Of a stretch of 64,000 nucleotides of DNA, positions 47,351 to 53,892 are shown piece after piece (within the stretch, counting starts at the first letter, position 1; every line of letters starts with the position of its first letter). Below the pieces are notes generated by a model. It saw nothing but the letters and a program-made list of their open reading frames with translations. It had not been told where the DNA came from and searched no databases. The DNA lies in assembly GCF_900110105.1 (NCBI RefSeq), contig NZ_FOCL01000001.1, positions 1,206,572-1,270,571 of the forward strand, read 5' to 3'. A program made the position numbers and the translations under genes. The DNA is from Mucilaginibacter gossypiicola. Lineage in GTDB: Bacteria; Bacteroidota; Bacteroidia; Sphingobacteriales; Sphingobacteriaceae.

Positions 47351-47386
47351 TAAATACAATAAAATCTATAGATTTAATAGAATATT
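47351..47386. promoter_or_regulatory. Palindromic operator, site B
   Basis: The region holds ATAAAATCTATAGATTTAAT with a perfect 14-bp centre AAATCTATAGATTT and imperfect outer arms. It shares TAAATACA-ATAAAATCTA with site A (36129-36168). It lies 56 bases upstream of the divergent SAM-I riboswitch on the minus strand, where a promoter would be expected. Confidence 0.6.
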
Positions 47387-47393
47387 TTTTTAA

Positions 47394-47516
47394 TTATTTG
47401 TGTTTTATTAATTTCTTATCTTGTAAACAACCAACATCCTGGTCTGTACAGCACACGCCTGTTTTACCACCATAGCAAAGCAACGCACTTAGTACAGCCA
47501 GGATGTTGATCTTAAT
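47394..47516 (-). CDS. Possible small Cys-rich exported peptide without ATG start (40 aa)
   Basis: The minus-strand frame from an ATT codon at 47516 reads a leader-like KINILAVLSALLCYGG, then KTGVCCTDQDVGCLQDKK, and stops at TAA. Four Cys sit in the pattern C-x7-CC-x6-C. It follows leader frame 2 by 32 bases. There is no ATG, GTG or TTG at the natural start, so this may be a decayed gene, a gene with a weak AUU start, or chance. A different frame here (ATG near 47473) encodes 21 residues with little character. Confidence 0.25.
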   Translation of the reverse strand: MKINILAVLSALLCYGGKTGVCCTDQDVGCLQDKKLIKHK

Positions 47517-47548
47517 GCCGGATCAATTTCCGGGATGAACTGCGCTAA

Positions 47549-47629
47549 TTAGCAATGCTGGTAACAACAGAAAAGGATGCCACCATTCTGTACGCGGGCT
47601 TTAGTGATAAAATTTAATTTTGGTTTCAT
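47549..47629 (-). CDS. Cys-rich short ORF, candidate leader peptide 2 (26 aa)
   Basis: An ATG-started frame of 26 codons that ends QNGGILFCCYQHC followed by TAA, with two adjacent TGT codons and a final TGC. It lies between the DsbD-domain gene and the Cys-rich 40-residue frame, all on the minus strand. It has the same size and Cys clustering as the frames at 47084 and 48317, but no SAM riboswitch is seen directly before it. Confidence 0.4.
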   Translation of the reverse strand: MKPKLNFITKARVQNGGILFCCYQHC

Positions 47630-47689
47630 GGTATTGTTTATGTAAAACAAGTTGAAAGCAGGCGGGCTTGTCAGCCGGCTTTCCCCTAC

Positions 47690-47724
47690 TTAACAGTTCA
47701 ATTTGGTGGCTAATGAACTGTTAA
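47690..47724. other. Strong hairpin after the DsbD-domain gene
   Basis: TTAACAGTTCA (47690-47700) and TGAACTGTTAA (47714-47724) form a perfect 11-bp stem with a 13-nt loop. It lies 102 bases behind the DsbD-domain gene on the minus strand. The T-rich tail (ACTATTTTATTTTTG) is on the plus side, so its polarity as a terminator is unclear. Confidence 0.45.
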
Positions 47725-47825
47725 ACTATTTTATTTTTGTAATCGATAAATTCTCGTCTAAAGTCATAAGTTCTAAGTGTAAAAAGAGAAAATATGACTT
47801 CTGATTTGCGACTTTCGGTTTCATA

Positions 47826-48272
47826 CTATTTTACCGGAATGCTGAATTCAACATCCTTGGGCGGTAAACACTGCTTGTCATTGCATACCATATAATTCAG
47901 GGTACCGTTAACTGACGTCTGCCCGTTTTTAAGTTTTACTTTTTGTTGAAATATAACCGATTGCTCAAAGTACTGCACATTCATACCGAATGCTTTTTCA
48001 TATTTATTTACGGCCTTGGGTTCTGATGTATTGCCGTTGAGCGAATAGTCATCACTTTTATTAAACCTGAACGAAGTTTTCACCGGACCGCCGTCTGCAA
48101 CATGCTGCGAATAAATATGCCAGCCTTTATCAATAGAAGCTTTTATAAAAACAACAGCTTGTTCTTTATCAATTTTTTTTGCCCCATATGACCATTTTAC
48201 CGGTGCCAGGATCTGTGAGTAAGTTACAGTAGCTATTATAGAAGTGAAAGCAGTAAGTATTAGTTTTTTCAT
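47826..48272 (-). CDS. Stand-alone DsbD N-terminal (alpha) domain protein
   Basis: About 148 residues from the ATG at 48272 (signal peptide KKLILTAFTSIIATVTYSQ); the frame is open to 48332. The mature part is the DsbD alpha immunoglobulin-like domain: ASIDKGWHIYSQHVADGGPV and the redox motif MVCNDKQCLPPKDVEFSIPV with the two conserved Cys. In DsbD this domain is fused to a membrane electron conduit and a thioredoxin domain, both missing here, so it must act with separate partners, possibly the two TlpA-like proteins nearby. A SAM-I riboswitch and a poly-Cys short frame precede it. Confidence 0.88.
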   Translation of the reverse strand: MKKLILTAFTSIIATVTYSQILAPVKWSYGAKKIDKEQAVVFIKASIDKGWHIYSQHVADGGPVKTSFRFNKSDDYSLNGNTSEPKAVNKYEKAFGMNVQYFEQSVIFQQKVKLKNGQTSVNGTLNYMVCNDKQCLPPKDVEFSIPVK

Positions 48273-48316
48273 TTGATATGCTGATGATATGGTTTGTTTA
48301 ATCGCGTAATAAGTAA

Positions 48317-48394
48317 TTAACGACAACAACACATACCGGCATAATAAACAGGTGCCTGGGTTTTGCAGGTTATCATAGGTAAAAGGTTTTTCAT
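48317..48394 (-). CDS. Poly-Cys short ORF, candidate leader peptide 3 (25 aa)
   Basis: An ATG-started frame of 25 codons. Its end reads TQAPVYYAGMCCCR followed by TAA, with three successive TGT codons and one further Cys earlier (MITCK). The ATG lies 78 bases after the SAM-I riboswitch and the stop 44 bases before the DsbD-domain gene. The order riboswitch, poly-Cys frame, periplasmic thiol gene is the same as at 47084-47295. Confidence 0.5.
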   Translation of the reverse strand: MKNLLPMITCKTQAPVYYAGMCCCR

Positions 48395-48472
48395 CTCTTT
48401 TCTTTTTGTTTTTGAGTTCAGATAAACTTACCAGGAAAAGAGCTGTGGAGATATTTGTAAAACCTGTAGCAT

Positions 48473-48579
48473 CTTATCTTTCTCCCTTTACAGGAGCAGG
48501 AATTAGCACCTTTTACATATAGTATTGTACAGGTTGCCAAGACTTCATGGGGCCTTTCCCTCCGTCTTTTCTGGATAAG
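48473..48579 (-). ncRNA. SAM-I riboswitch
   Basis: The minus-strand RNA matches the SAM-I consensus throughout: P1 CTTATC/GATAAG; P2 AAGAC/GTCTT enclosing GGAGGGAAAGGCCCCATGAA; TTGGCAACC and AGGTGCTAATTCCTGC flanking P3; and a P4 of CTCC/GGAG. In known cases SAM binding turns downstream genes off. Here it precedes a poly-Cys short frame and the DsbD-domain gene. The genomic copy lies 29 bases downstream of palindromic operator site C on the minus strand. Confidence 0.93.
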
Positions 48580-48608
48580 TATTAAAGAACTGATAATGCA
48601 AACATACA

Positions 48609-48637
48609 ATAAAATCTATAATTCCTATAGATTTTAT
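48609..48637. promoter_or_regulatory. Palindromic operator, site C, between divergent sulfur transcripts
   Basis: ATAAAATCTATA (48609-48620) and TATAGATTTTAT (48626-48637) are perfect 12-bp inverted arms with a 5-nt spacer. They use the same half-site as sites A and B with a 5-base insertion plus a repeated TATA. The site lies between the riboswitch-controlled minus transcript and the encapsulin operon (ATG at 48730), so one regulator could control both. Confidence 0.65.
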
Positions 48638-48729
48638 ATAATTTATTTTTTATCATTGCAGAGCAGGTGTTAACAATTGAAAAGCACCACCAAATCAATC
48701 TTTAAGCACTTATTTCATTTACTCTTAAA

Positions 48730-49650
48730 ATGCCCGATCAAAAACCAAAACAAACAGCCCTTGGCGATGTAGCCGCCAGGCAGTTGGCAGTAGCCACCCG
48801 TACCGTTCCGCAGTTGTCAACCATCACCCCCCGCTGGTTAACACATTTATTAAACTGGATCCCTGTTGAATCAGGCGTTTATCGTTTAAACAAAGTTGTT
48901 GATGCTAACAATGTAGAAGTAGATTGCTCCAACCGCGATGAGCGCGAGCTGCCTTCTACCTATGTTGATTATGAAGAAAACCCAAGGGAGTATAACCTGA
49001 GCGCTGTAAACACAGTATTAGATGTACACACAAGGGTATCTGATTTATACAGCAAACCCTATAACCAAATCAGCGAGCAATTACGCCTTACTATCGAAAT
49101 TGTTAAAGAGCGCCAGGAAAGCGAGCTCATCAACAATCCCGAATACGGTTTATTGAGTAGCGTAGCTCCATCACAAAAAATAAAAACGAGAGTTGGCCCT
49201 CCTACTCCCGACGATCTGGATGAATTGATCACTAAAGTTTGGAAAGAGCCTGGATTTTTCCTGCTGCACCCTTTGGCTATAGCCGCTTTCGGTCGTGAAT
49301 GTACCCGCCGTGGTGTGCCGCCGCCAACTGTTTCTTTATTTGGTTCACAATTTATTACCTGGAGAGGCATCCCGCTCATCCCATCAGATAAATTGCCAAT
49401 AGTGAATAACAAATCAAAAATCATCCTTTTACGCACAGGCGAAAGCCGTCAGGGTGTGGTTGGTTTATTTCAACCGGGGTTGCCGGGCGAGCAGTCGCTA
49501 GGTTTGTCGGTACGGTTTATGGGCATTAATAATAAAGCTATTGCCTCTTACCTGGTATCGCTTTATTGCTCATTAGCTGTTTTGGTTGATGATGCCATAG
49601 CTGTTTTAGAGGATGTTGATTTAGGCAATTATTATGAGTACAAATATTAA
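48730..49650 (+). CDS. srpI: Family 2A encapsulin shell protein
   Basis: A 306-residue HK97-fold protein of the SrpI type. The N-terminus (ALGDVAARQLAVATRTVPQL, then STITPRWLTHLLNWIPVESG) and core segments (YVDYEENPREYNLSAVNTVL, LDVHTRVSDLYSKPYNQ, ERQESELINNPEYGLLSSV, CTRRGVPPPTVSLFGSQF) are those of family 2A encapsulins, known from Synechococcus SrpI. These shells enclose a cysteine desulfurase and can store elemental sulfur. The cargo gene follows with a 17-base overlap. The promoter region holds palindrome site C, consistent with control by sulfur supply. Confidence 0.96.
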   Translation: MPDQKPKQTALGDVAARQLAVATRTVPQLSTITPRWLTHLLNWIPVESGVYRLNKVVDANNVEVDCSNRDERELPSTYVDYEENPREYNLSAVNTVLDVHTRVSDLYSKPYNQISEQLRLTIEIVKERQESELINNPEYGLLSSVAPSQKIKTRVGPPTPDDLDELITKVWKEPGFFLLHPLAIAAFGRECTRRGVPPPTVSLFGSQFITWRGIPLIPSDKLPIVNNKSKIILLRTGESRQGVVGLFQPGLPGEQSLGLSVRFMGINNKAIASYLVSLYCSLAVLVDDAIAVLEDVDLGNYYEYKY

Positions 49651-51559
49651 TCCGGATTACCTGCCCAACCTGCAGGAATTGGAACAACTGGCTAACCAAT
49701 TTTTTAAAGCCGGACCCGGTGGTTTGTTGAGCCAATTACAGGTTCAACAAACCATTGAAACACTTCAGCCAACCGGCAACATTACTGACGCAGGTTCATT
49801 TAATGCACCAGAAGGTGCCAGAGCACCTTCCGCTTCAGTTCCGTCAAGCACCATTGGTGGCGGAGGTATATCGCCATCCGCTGTGAACCAGAACAATGCT
49901 ATTGATCTTAAGGATCCGCAAACCAGTTTTGCAGATCCTAATTTGAACGCCCATCCTAATACTTCAGCCCCGGTTCAACATAGCCCCGTTAATGCATTTG
50001 GGGGCCAGGTTCCGTCAAAGCCTGCTATAGGCTATGATTCATACCTGGTAAAAACCAACCTGATACCTGATGTGGCCTTAAAGCAAAACTTCGAGGTTGA
50101 GCAGCTTTCACCTGCGCCCGAGCACCTGCTTCACCTGCCTTATCAACAGGATCAGGGCTTTGAAGCGGACTTGAAGAAGATATTAAGTAACATTAATACA
50201 TCGGGGCCTTCAAATGCTTCACCATTTACCGGCGCGCCGGTAGCAACCGAAACCCCTTTCTATTTTTTATCAGACAACCATAGGTTGCCGGCAGTAAAAT
50301 CAGATCAGGAAAAGGTTAAACAGGTTGGCATCAGCGGGATTATCAGTCCGCCATTTGATGTAAACCTTGTAAGGCGGGACTTCCCGATATTACAGGAACG
50401 GGTGAACGGGAAACAGCTTGTATGGCTCGATAACGCGGCTACAACCCAAAAACCTAAACAGGTAATTGACCGCATCACCTATTTTTACGAGCACGAAAAT
50501 TCAAACATTCACCGCGCCGCACACGAACTGGCCGCAAGGGCTACGGACGCGTATGAAGGGGCACGCAAAAAAGTGCAGAACTTTCTGAATGCCGGATCCA
50601 TTAACGAGATCATTTTTGTGCGCGGTGCCACCGAAGCCATCAACCTTGTAGCCAAAACCTGGGGCGATCAAAATCTGGTTGCAGATGATGAGATTGTTGT
50701 GAGTCAGCTTGAACACCACGCCAATATTGTTCCGTGGCAGCAGCTTGCAGTCAAAAAGGGCTTAAAAATAAAAGTTATCCCGGTTGATGACGACGGACAG
50801 ATCATACTTGATGAATATGTGAAACTGCTTGGCCCTAAAACCAAACTGGTTTCATTTACACAGGTATCAAACGCTTTAGGCACGGTTACACCAGCTACGC
50901 AAATTGTTCATCTGGCACATCTGACAGGGGCTAAAGTATTGGTTGACGGCGCACAATCGGTATCGCATATGCCGGTTGATGTACAGGCTTTAAATGCCGA
51001 TTGGTTTGTATTTTCCGGGCACAAAGTATTCGGGCCTACGGGTATAGGCGTTCTTTATGGTAAAGAAGAACTGTTAAACCAAACCCAACCATGGCAAGGC
51101 GGCGGCAACATGATCAAGGATGTTACATTTGAATATACCCAATACCATGATGCCCCCGGCAGGTTTGAAGCCGGAACAGGTAATATTGCTGATGCAGTTG
51201 GCCTTGGTGCTGCCATTGATTATGTAACCCGCCTGGGTATGCCGGTTATTGCACAATATGAGCATTACCTGCTTGAATATGCCACTCATCTGATTAAAGA
51301 AGTAAAAGGCATCCGGCTGATTGGAACCGCACGCGAGAAGGCCAGTGTGTTATCATTTGTACTGGATGGCTACAAAACCGAAGAAGTTGGTCACGCTTTA
51401 AATCAGCAGGGTATCGCGGTACGTTCCGGGCATCATTGTGCACAGCCTATCCTCAGAAGGTTTGGTGTTGAAGCCACGGTAAGGCCTTCGCTGGCCTTTT
51501 ATAATACCTGTGCCGAAATTGACCTGCTGGTAAATACGCTTCATAGCCTTAAACGATAA
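49634..51559 (+). CDS. Family 2A encapsulin cargo cysteine desulfurase (SufS-type with targeting domain)
   Basis: A 641-residue protein. Residues 1 to about 245 are low-complexity and probably disordered, rich in P, N, S, Q, with short conserved-looking islands ([36 protein letters not shown]). This matches the long N-terminal cargo-loading domain of encapsulated desulfurases. Residues about 250-641 are a SufS-type PLP enzyme: [18 protein letters not shown], the PLP lysine in [16 protein letters not shown] and the persulfide cysteine in [16 protein letters not shown]. It releases sulfur from cysteine inside the shell. The start overlaps the shell gene by 17 bases. Confidence 0.95.
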   Translation: MSTNINPDYLPNLQELEQLANQFFKAGPGGLLSQLQVQQTIETLQPTGNITDAGSFNAPEGARAPSASVPSSTIGGGGISPSAVNQNNAIDLKDPQTSFADPNLNAHPNTSAPVQHSPVNAFGGQVPSKPAIGYDSYLVKTNLIPDVALKQNFEVEQLSPAPEHLLHLPYQQDQGFEADLKKILSNINTSGPSNASPFTGAPVATETPFYFLSDNHRLPAVKSDQEKVKQVGISGIISPPFDVNLVRRDFPILQERVNGKQLVWLDNAATTQKPKQVIDRITYFYEHENSNIHRAAHELAARATDAYEGARKKVQNFLNAGSINEIIFVRGATEAINLVAKTWGDQNLVADDEIVVSQLEHHANIVPWQQLAVKKGLKIKVIPVDDDGQIILDEYVKLLGPKTKLVSFTQVSNALGTVTPATQIVHLAHLTGAKVLVDGAQSVSHMPVDVQALNADWFVFSGHKVFGPTGIGVLYGKEELLNQTQPWQGGGNMIKDVTFEYTQYHDAPGRFEAGTGNIADAVGLGAAIDYVTRLGMPVIAQYEHYLLEYATHLIKEVKGIRLIGTAREKASVLSFVLDGYKTEEVGHALNQQGIAVRSGHHCAQPILRRFGVEATVRPSLAFYNTCAEIDLLVNTLHSLKR

Positions 51560-51576
51560 ACCACCCAAACCACCAC

Positions 51577-52395
51577 ATGAAAGACGATAAGCTTGACAGT
51601 TTTATACAATTGCTTTATGAAACCCATAAGGCCGAATGGGAAGCTACACCAAAGATCAGGCAATGCGTTGGCTGGCTGTCAGATCTGTTTGAGTTTTTGT
51701 TTCCAAATAATCATGCCAATAAGCTATCCATATACGGCGGTCATCTGAAAAAGAACCAGATAGATTTGGAAAATATCCTATTGAGCTATCTCGACCCTAA
51801 TGACCTGGACATCGAAAACGCGGTAGCTGCTTTTTATGATTCGCTGAACGAGATCTATGGCAATCTCAGGAAGGATGCGTCTATGATCTATGAGAAAGAT
51901 CCTGCAGCCACCAGCGTGCATGAAGTTATTGTTTCATACCCTGGTTTTTATGCCATTGCTGTTTACCGCATAGCTCATCAGCTTACCCGTTTAGGTATAC
52001 CCATTTTGCCACGGATACTTTCAGAGCATGCGCATGGCAAAACCGGTGTAGATATACATCCCAAAGCCGAAATCGATGTACCCTTTTGCATTGATCATGG
52101 CACCGGGATTGTAATTGGTGCCACAAGTATTATAGGAAAGTACGTCACTATCTATCAGGGTGTAACATTAGGTGCTGCACAGGTAAGTAAGGAGCTTTCA
52201 GAAACTAAACGGCACCCTACGGTAGAAGATAACGTGGTTATTTATGCCCGTAGTACAATTTTAGGTGGCCGAACGGTAATAGGCCATCATAGCGTAATTG
52301 GTGGTAGTGTATTTTTAACAAAAAGTGTTCAGCCGTTTTCGCATGTTTTCAATACTCATCAATTAAGAATTGAGGTAAAGGAAAACCTTCAATAA
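51577..52395 (+). CDS. cysE: Serine O-acetyltransferase
   Basis: A 272-residue CysE/EpsC (SrpH-like) enzyme. The N-terminal about 135 residues are helical and the C-terminal half is a left-handed beta-helix of hexapeptide repeats ([60 protein letters not shown]). The acetyltransferase His is in DHGTG. It makes O-acetylserine, the cysteine precursor, and in family 2A encapsulin operons it supplies the desulfurase with substrate. It starts 17 bases after the desulfurase stop. Confidence 0.94.
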   Translation: MKDDKLDSFIQLLYETHKAEWEATPKIRQCVGWLSDLFEFLFPNNHANKLSIYGGHLKKNQIDLENILLSYLDPNDLDIENAVAAFYDSLNEIYGNLRKDASMIYEKDPAATSVHEVIVSYPGFYAIAVYRIAHQLTRLGIPILPRILSEHAHGKTGVDIHPKAEIDVPFCIDHGTGIVIGATSIIGKYVTIYQGVTLGAAQVSKELSETKRHPTVEDNVVIYARSTILGGRTVIGHHSVIGGSVFLTKSVQPFSHVFNTHQLRIEVKENLQ

Positions 52396-52405
52396 TTTTT
52401 TTAAT

Positions 52406-53707
52406 ATGGTTTCTAAACTTAGTTCATCAGAGATAATACACTTTTTACTTATCCTGCTCATCATCCTGGTGCCGGCAAGATTATTGGGTGAGTTATGCCG
52501 AAGGTATAAACTGCCGGCCATCATAGGCGAGATATTTGCCGGTATCATTGTAGGGCCTACAGTTGTCGGAGCGTTGGCGCCGGGCCTTTTTAACAACGTA
52601 TTCCTATCAACACCCCATGCGTTCCAGGCATTTGATGGTATTGCCAACATAGGTATTATTTTACTGATGTTCATTGCGGGTTTTGAAGTAGATCTGAAAC
52701 AGATCAGGCAAAACGGCAAGCAAGCCATCAGTATCAGCCTTACCGGTATCTTATTCCCTTTCGCCATTGGCTTTGGATCAGTATGGTTTCTGTACCAAAG
52801 TCACTTTGCTAACGGGTTTAATAACCAGTTGGTTACTTCTTTATTTTTTGGTACCGCACTTTCAATAACAGCCTTGTCGGTAATAACCAAAATATTGCTC
52901 GATCTGGATATCCTTAACACCCGTATAGGCAATATCGTATTGACATCGGCCATGGTAGATGATTTTCTGGGCTGGATCCTGTTTTCTGTAATTATCCAAC
53001 TGATGAACGTAGGTAAAGGCGATGCCTCCTTTTGGGCTGTAAGTGTAGTTGTACTTTATGCAGTTTTCATGTTAACGGGCGGGCGCTGGCTTATTCACAA
53101 ACTATTGGCTTTAGCCGGCAAGGGTGAAAAACCCGGACGGGTACTTACTATGGCCGTTTGCTTATGCCTTATTAGTGCCTGTGTTACCGAAGCACTTGGC
53201 GTGCGCGGAATATTCGGCGCTTTCCTGGTGGGCATTGGCATTAATGATTCTCCATATTTTAGTGAAAAACATAAGCACGTGTTACACCAGTTTACCATCA
53301 ATGTATTGGCGCCCCTGTTTTTTGCCTCGGTAGGTTTAAGACTAAACTTCATTGCCAATTTCAACCTCGAAGTTGTAGTGATTATCCTGATCATAGCCTG
53401 TTTGGCCAAGTTGGTTGGTGCCGGGATTGGTAGCGCGATGAGTGGCATGAGTAAAAATGAATCAATAGCCGTTGCCTTTGGTATGAATGCAAGAGGATCG
53501 CAGGAAATAGTTTTAGGATTGCTGGCTTTACAGGCCAAAATCATTAGCGGACCAGTGTTTGAAGGCCTGGTGGTAATGACCGTGGCTACCATGATCATAT
53601 CAGGCCCAATCATGAAACATTATTTTTTAAAGGAGCAGAAAATACAATTAGATGAGGAAGCTGTAGCGCAACATATGCACGCCAAAACTGTTCAAGATTT
53701 GCTGTGA
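52406..53707 (+). CDS. CPA2-family cation:proton antiporter (KefB-like membrane domain)
   Basis: A 433-residue polytopic protein with about twelve membrane segments. Typical CPA2 motifs are seen: LPAIIGEIFAGIIVGPTVVG, IANIGIILLMFIAGFEVDLK, SALSITALSVITKILLDLDI, LTSAMVDDFLGWILFSVIIQ and GAFLVGIGIND, then AFGMNARGSQEIVLGLLALQ. There is no RCK (TrkA-N) domain. It starts 10 bases after the serine acetyltransferase stop, so it is probably in the encapsulin operon. It may balance pH or cation changes during sulfur storage, which is inference. Confidence 0.92.
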   Translation: MVSKLSSSEIIHFLLILLIILVPARLLGELCRRYKLPAIIGEIFAGIIVGPTVVGALAPGLFNNVFLSTPHAFQAFDGIANIGIILLMFIAGFEVDLKQIRQNGKQAISISLTGILFPFAIGFGSVWFLYQSHFANGFNNQLVTSLFFGTALSITALSVITKILLDLDILNTRIGNIVLTSAMVDDFLGWILFSVIIQLMNVGKGDASFWAVSVVVLYAVFMLTGGRWLIHKLLALAGKGEKPGRVLTMAVCLCLISACVTEALGVRGIFGAFLVGIGINDSPYFSEKHKHVLHQFTINVLAPLFFASVGLRLNFIANFNLEVVVIILIIACLAKLVGAGIGSAMSGMSKNESIAVAFGMNARGSQEIVLGLLALQAKIISGPVFEGLVVMTVATMIISGPIMKHYFLKEQKIQLDEEAVAQHMHAKTVQDLL

Positions 53708-53797
53708 ATTCAAATAAAAGGATGAAAACATGAAATACCTTTACCAAGGTTAGAGGCGGTTAAGTTAAGCCCTGCTAAGTAAATATTAAAAAGCAGT

Positions 53798-53826
53798 TCC
53801 CGCTCATACGCTGTGTATGAGCGGGA
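53798..53826. terminator. Intergenic hairpin between convergent genes
   Basis: TCCCGCTCATAC (53798-53809) and GTATGAGCGGGA (53815-53826) form a perfect 12-bp stem with a 5-nt loop between the antiporter and the convergent outer-membrane protein gene. On the minus strand it is followed by ACTGCTTTTTAAT, so it best ends that transcript and may act both ways. Confidence 0.65.
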
Positions 53827-53892
53827 GCCAAATTGCAAAATCCTTCTGAAAGTAAAAGGGCAAAAAAGATTTCAGCCGGTTTATGTATATTA

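Noticed and set aside
48513..48548. 11-codon ATG frame ending VQYYM
   Set aside because: It lies inside the riboswitch aptamer (the ATG is the conserved ATGA of the core), so it is almost certainly not a leader peptide.
48418..48609. 63-codon minus-strand frame with several Cys
   Set aside because: It starts at TTG and its whole middle coincides with the SAM-I riboswitch; the RNA structure explains the conservation-like pattern better than coding.
53095..53613. 172-codon minus-strand frame
   Set aside because: It lies opposite the antiporter gene, whose membrane helices and motifs are clear; a shadow frame.
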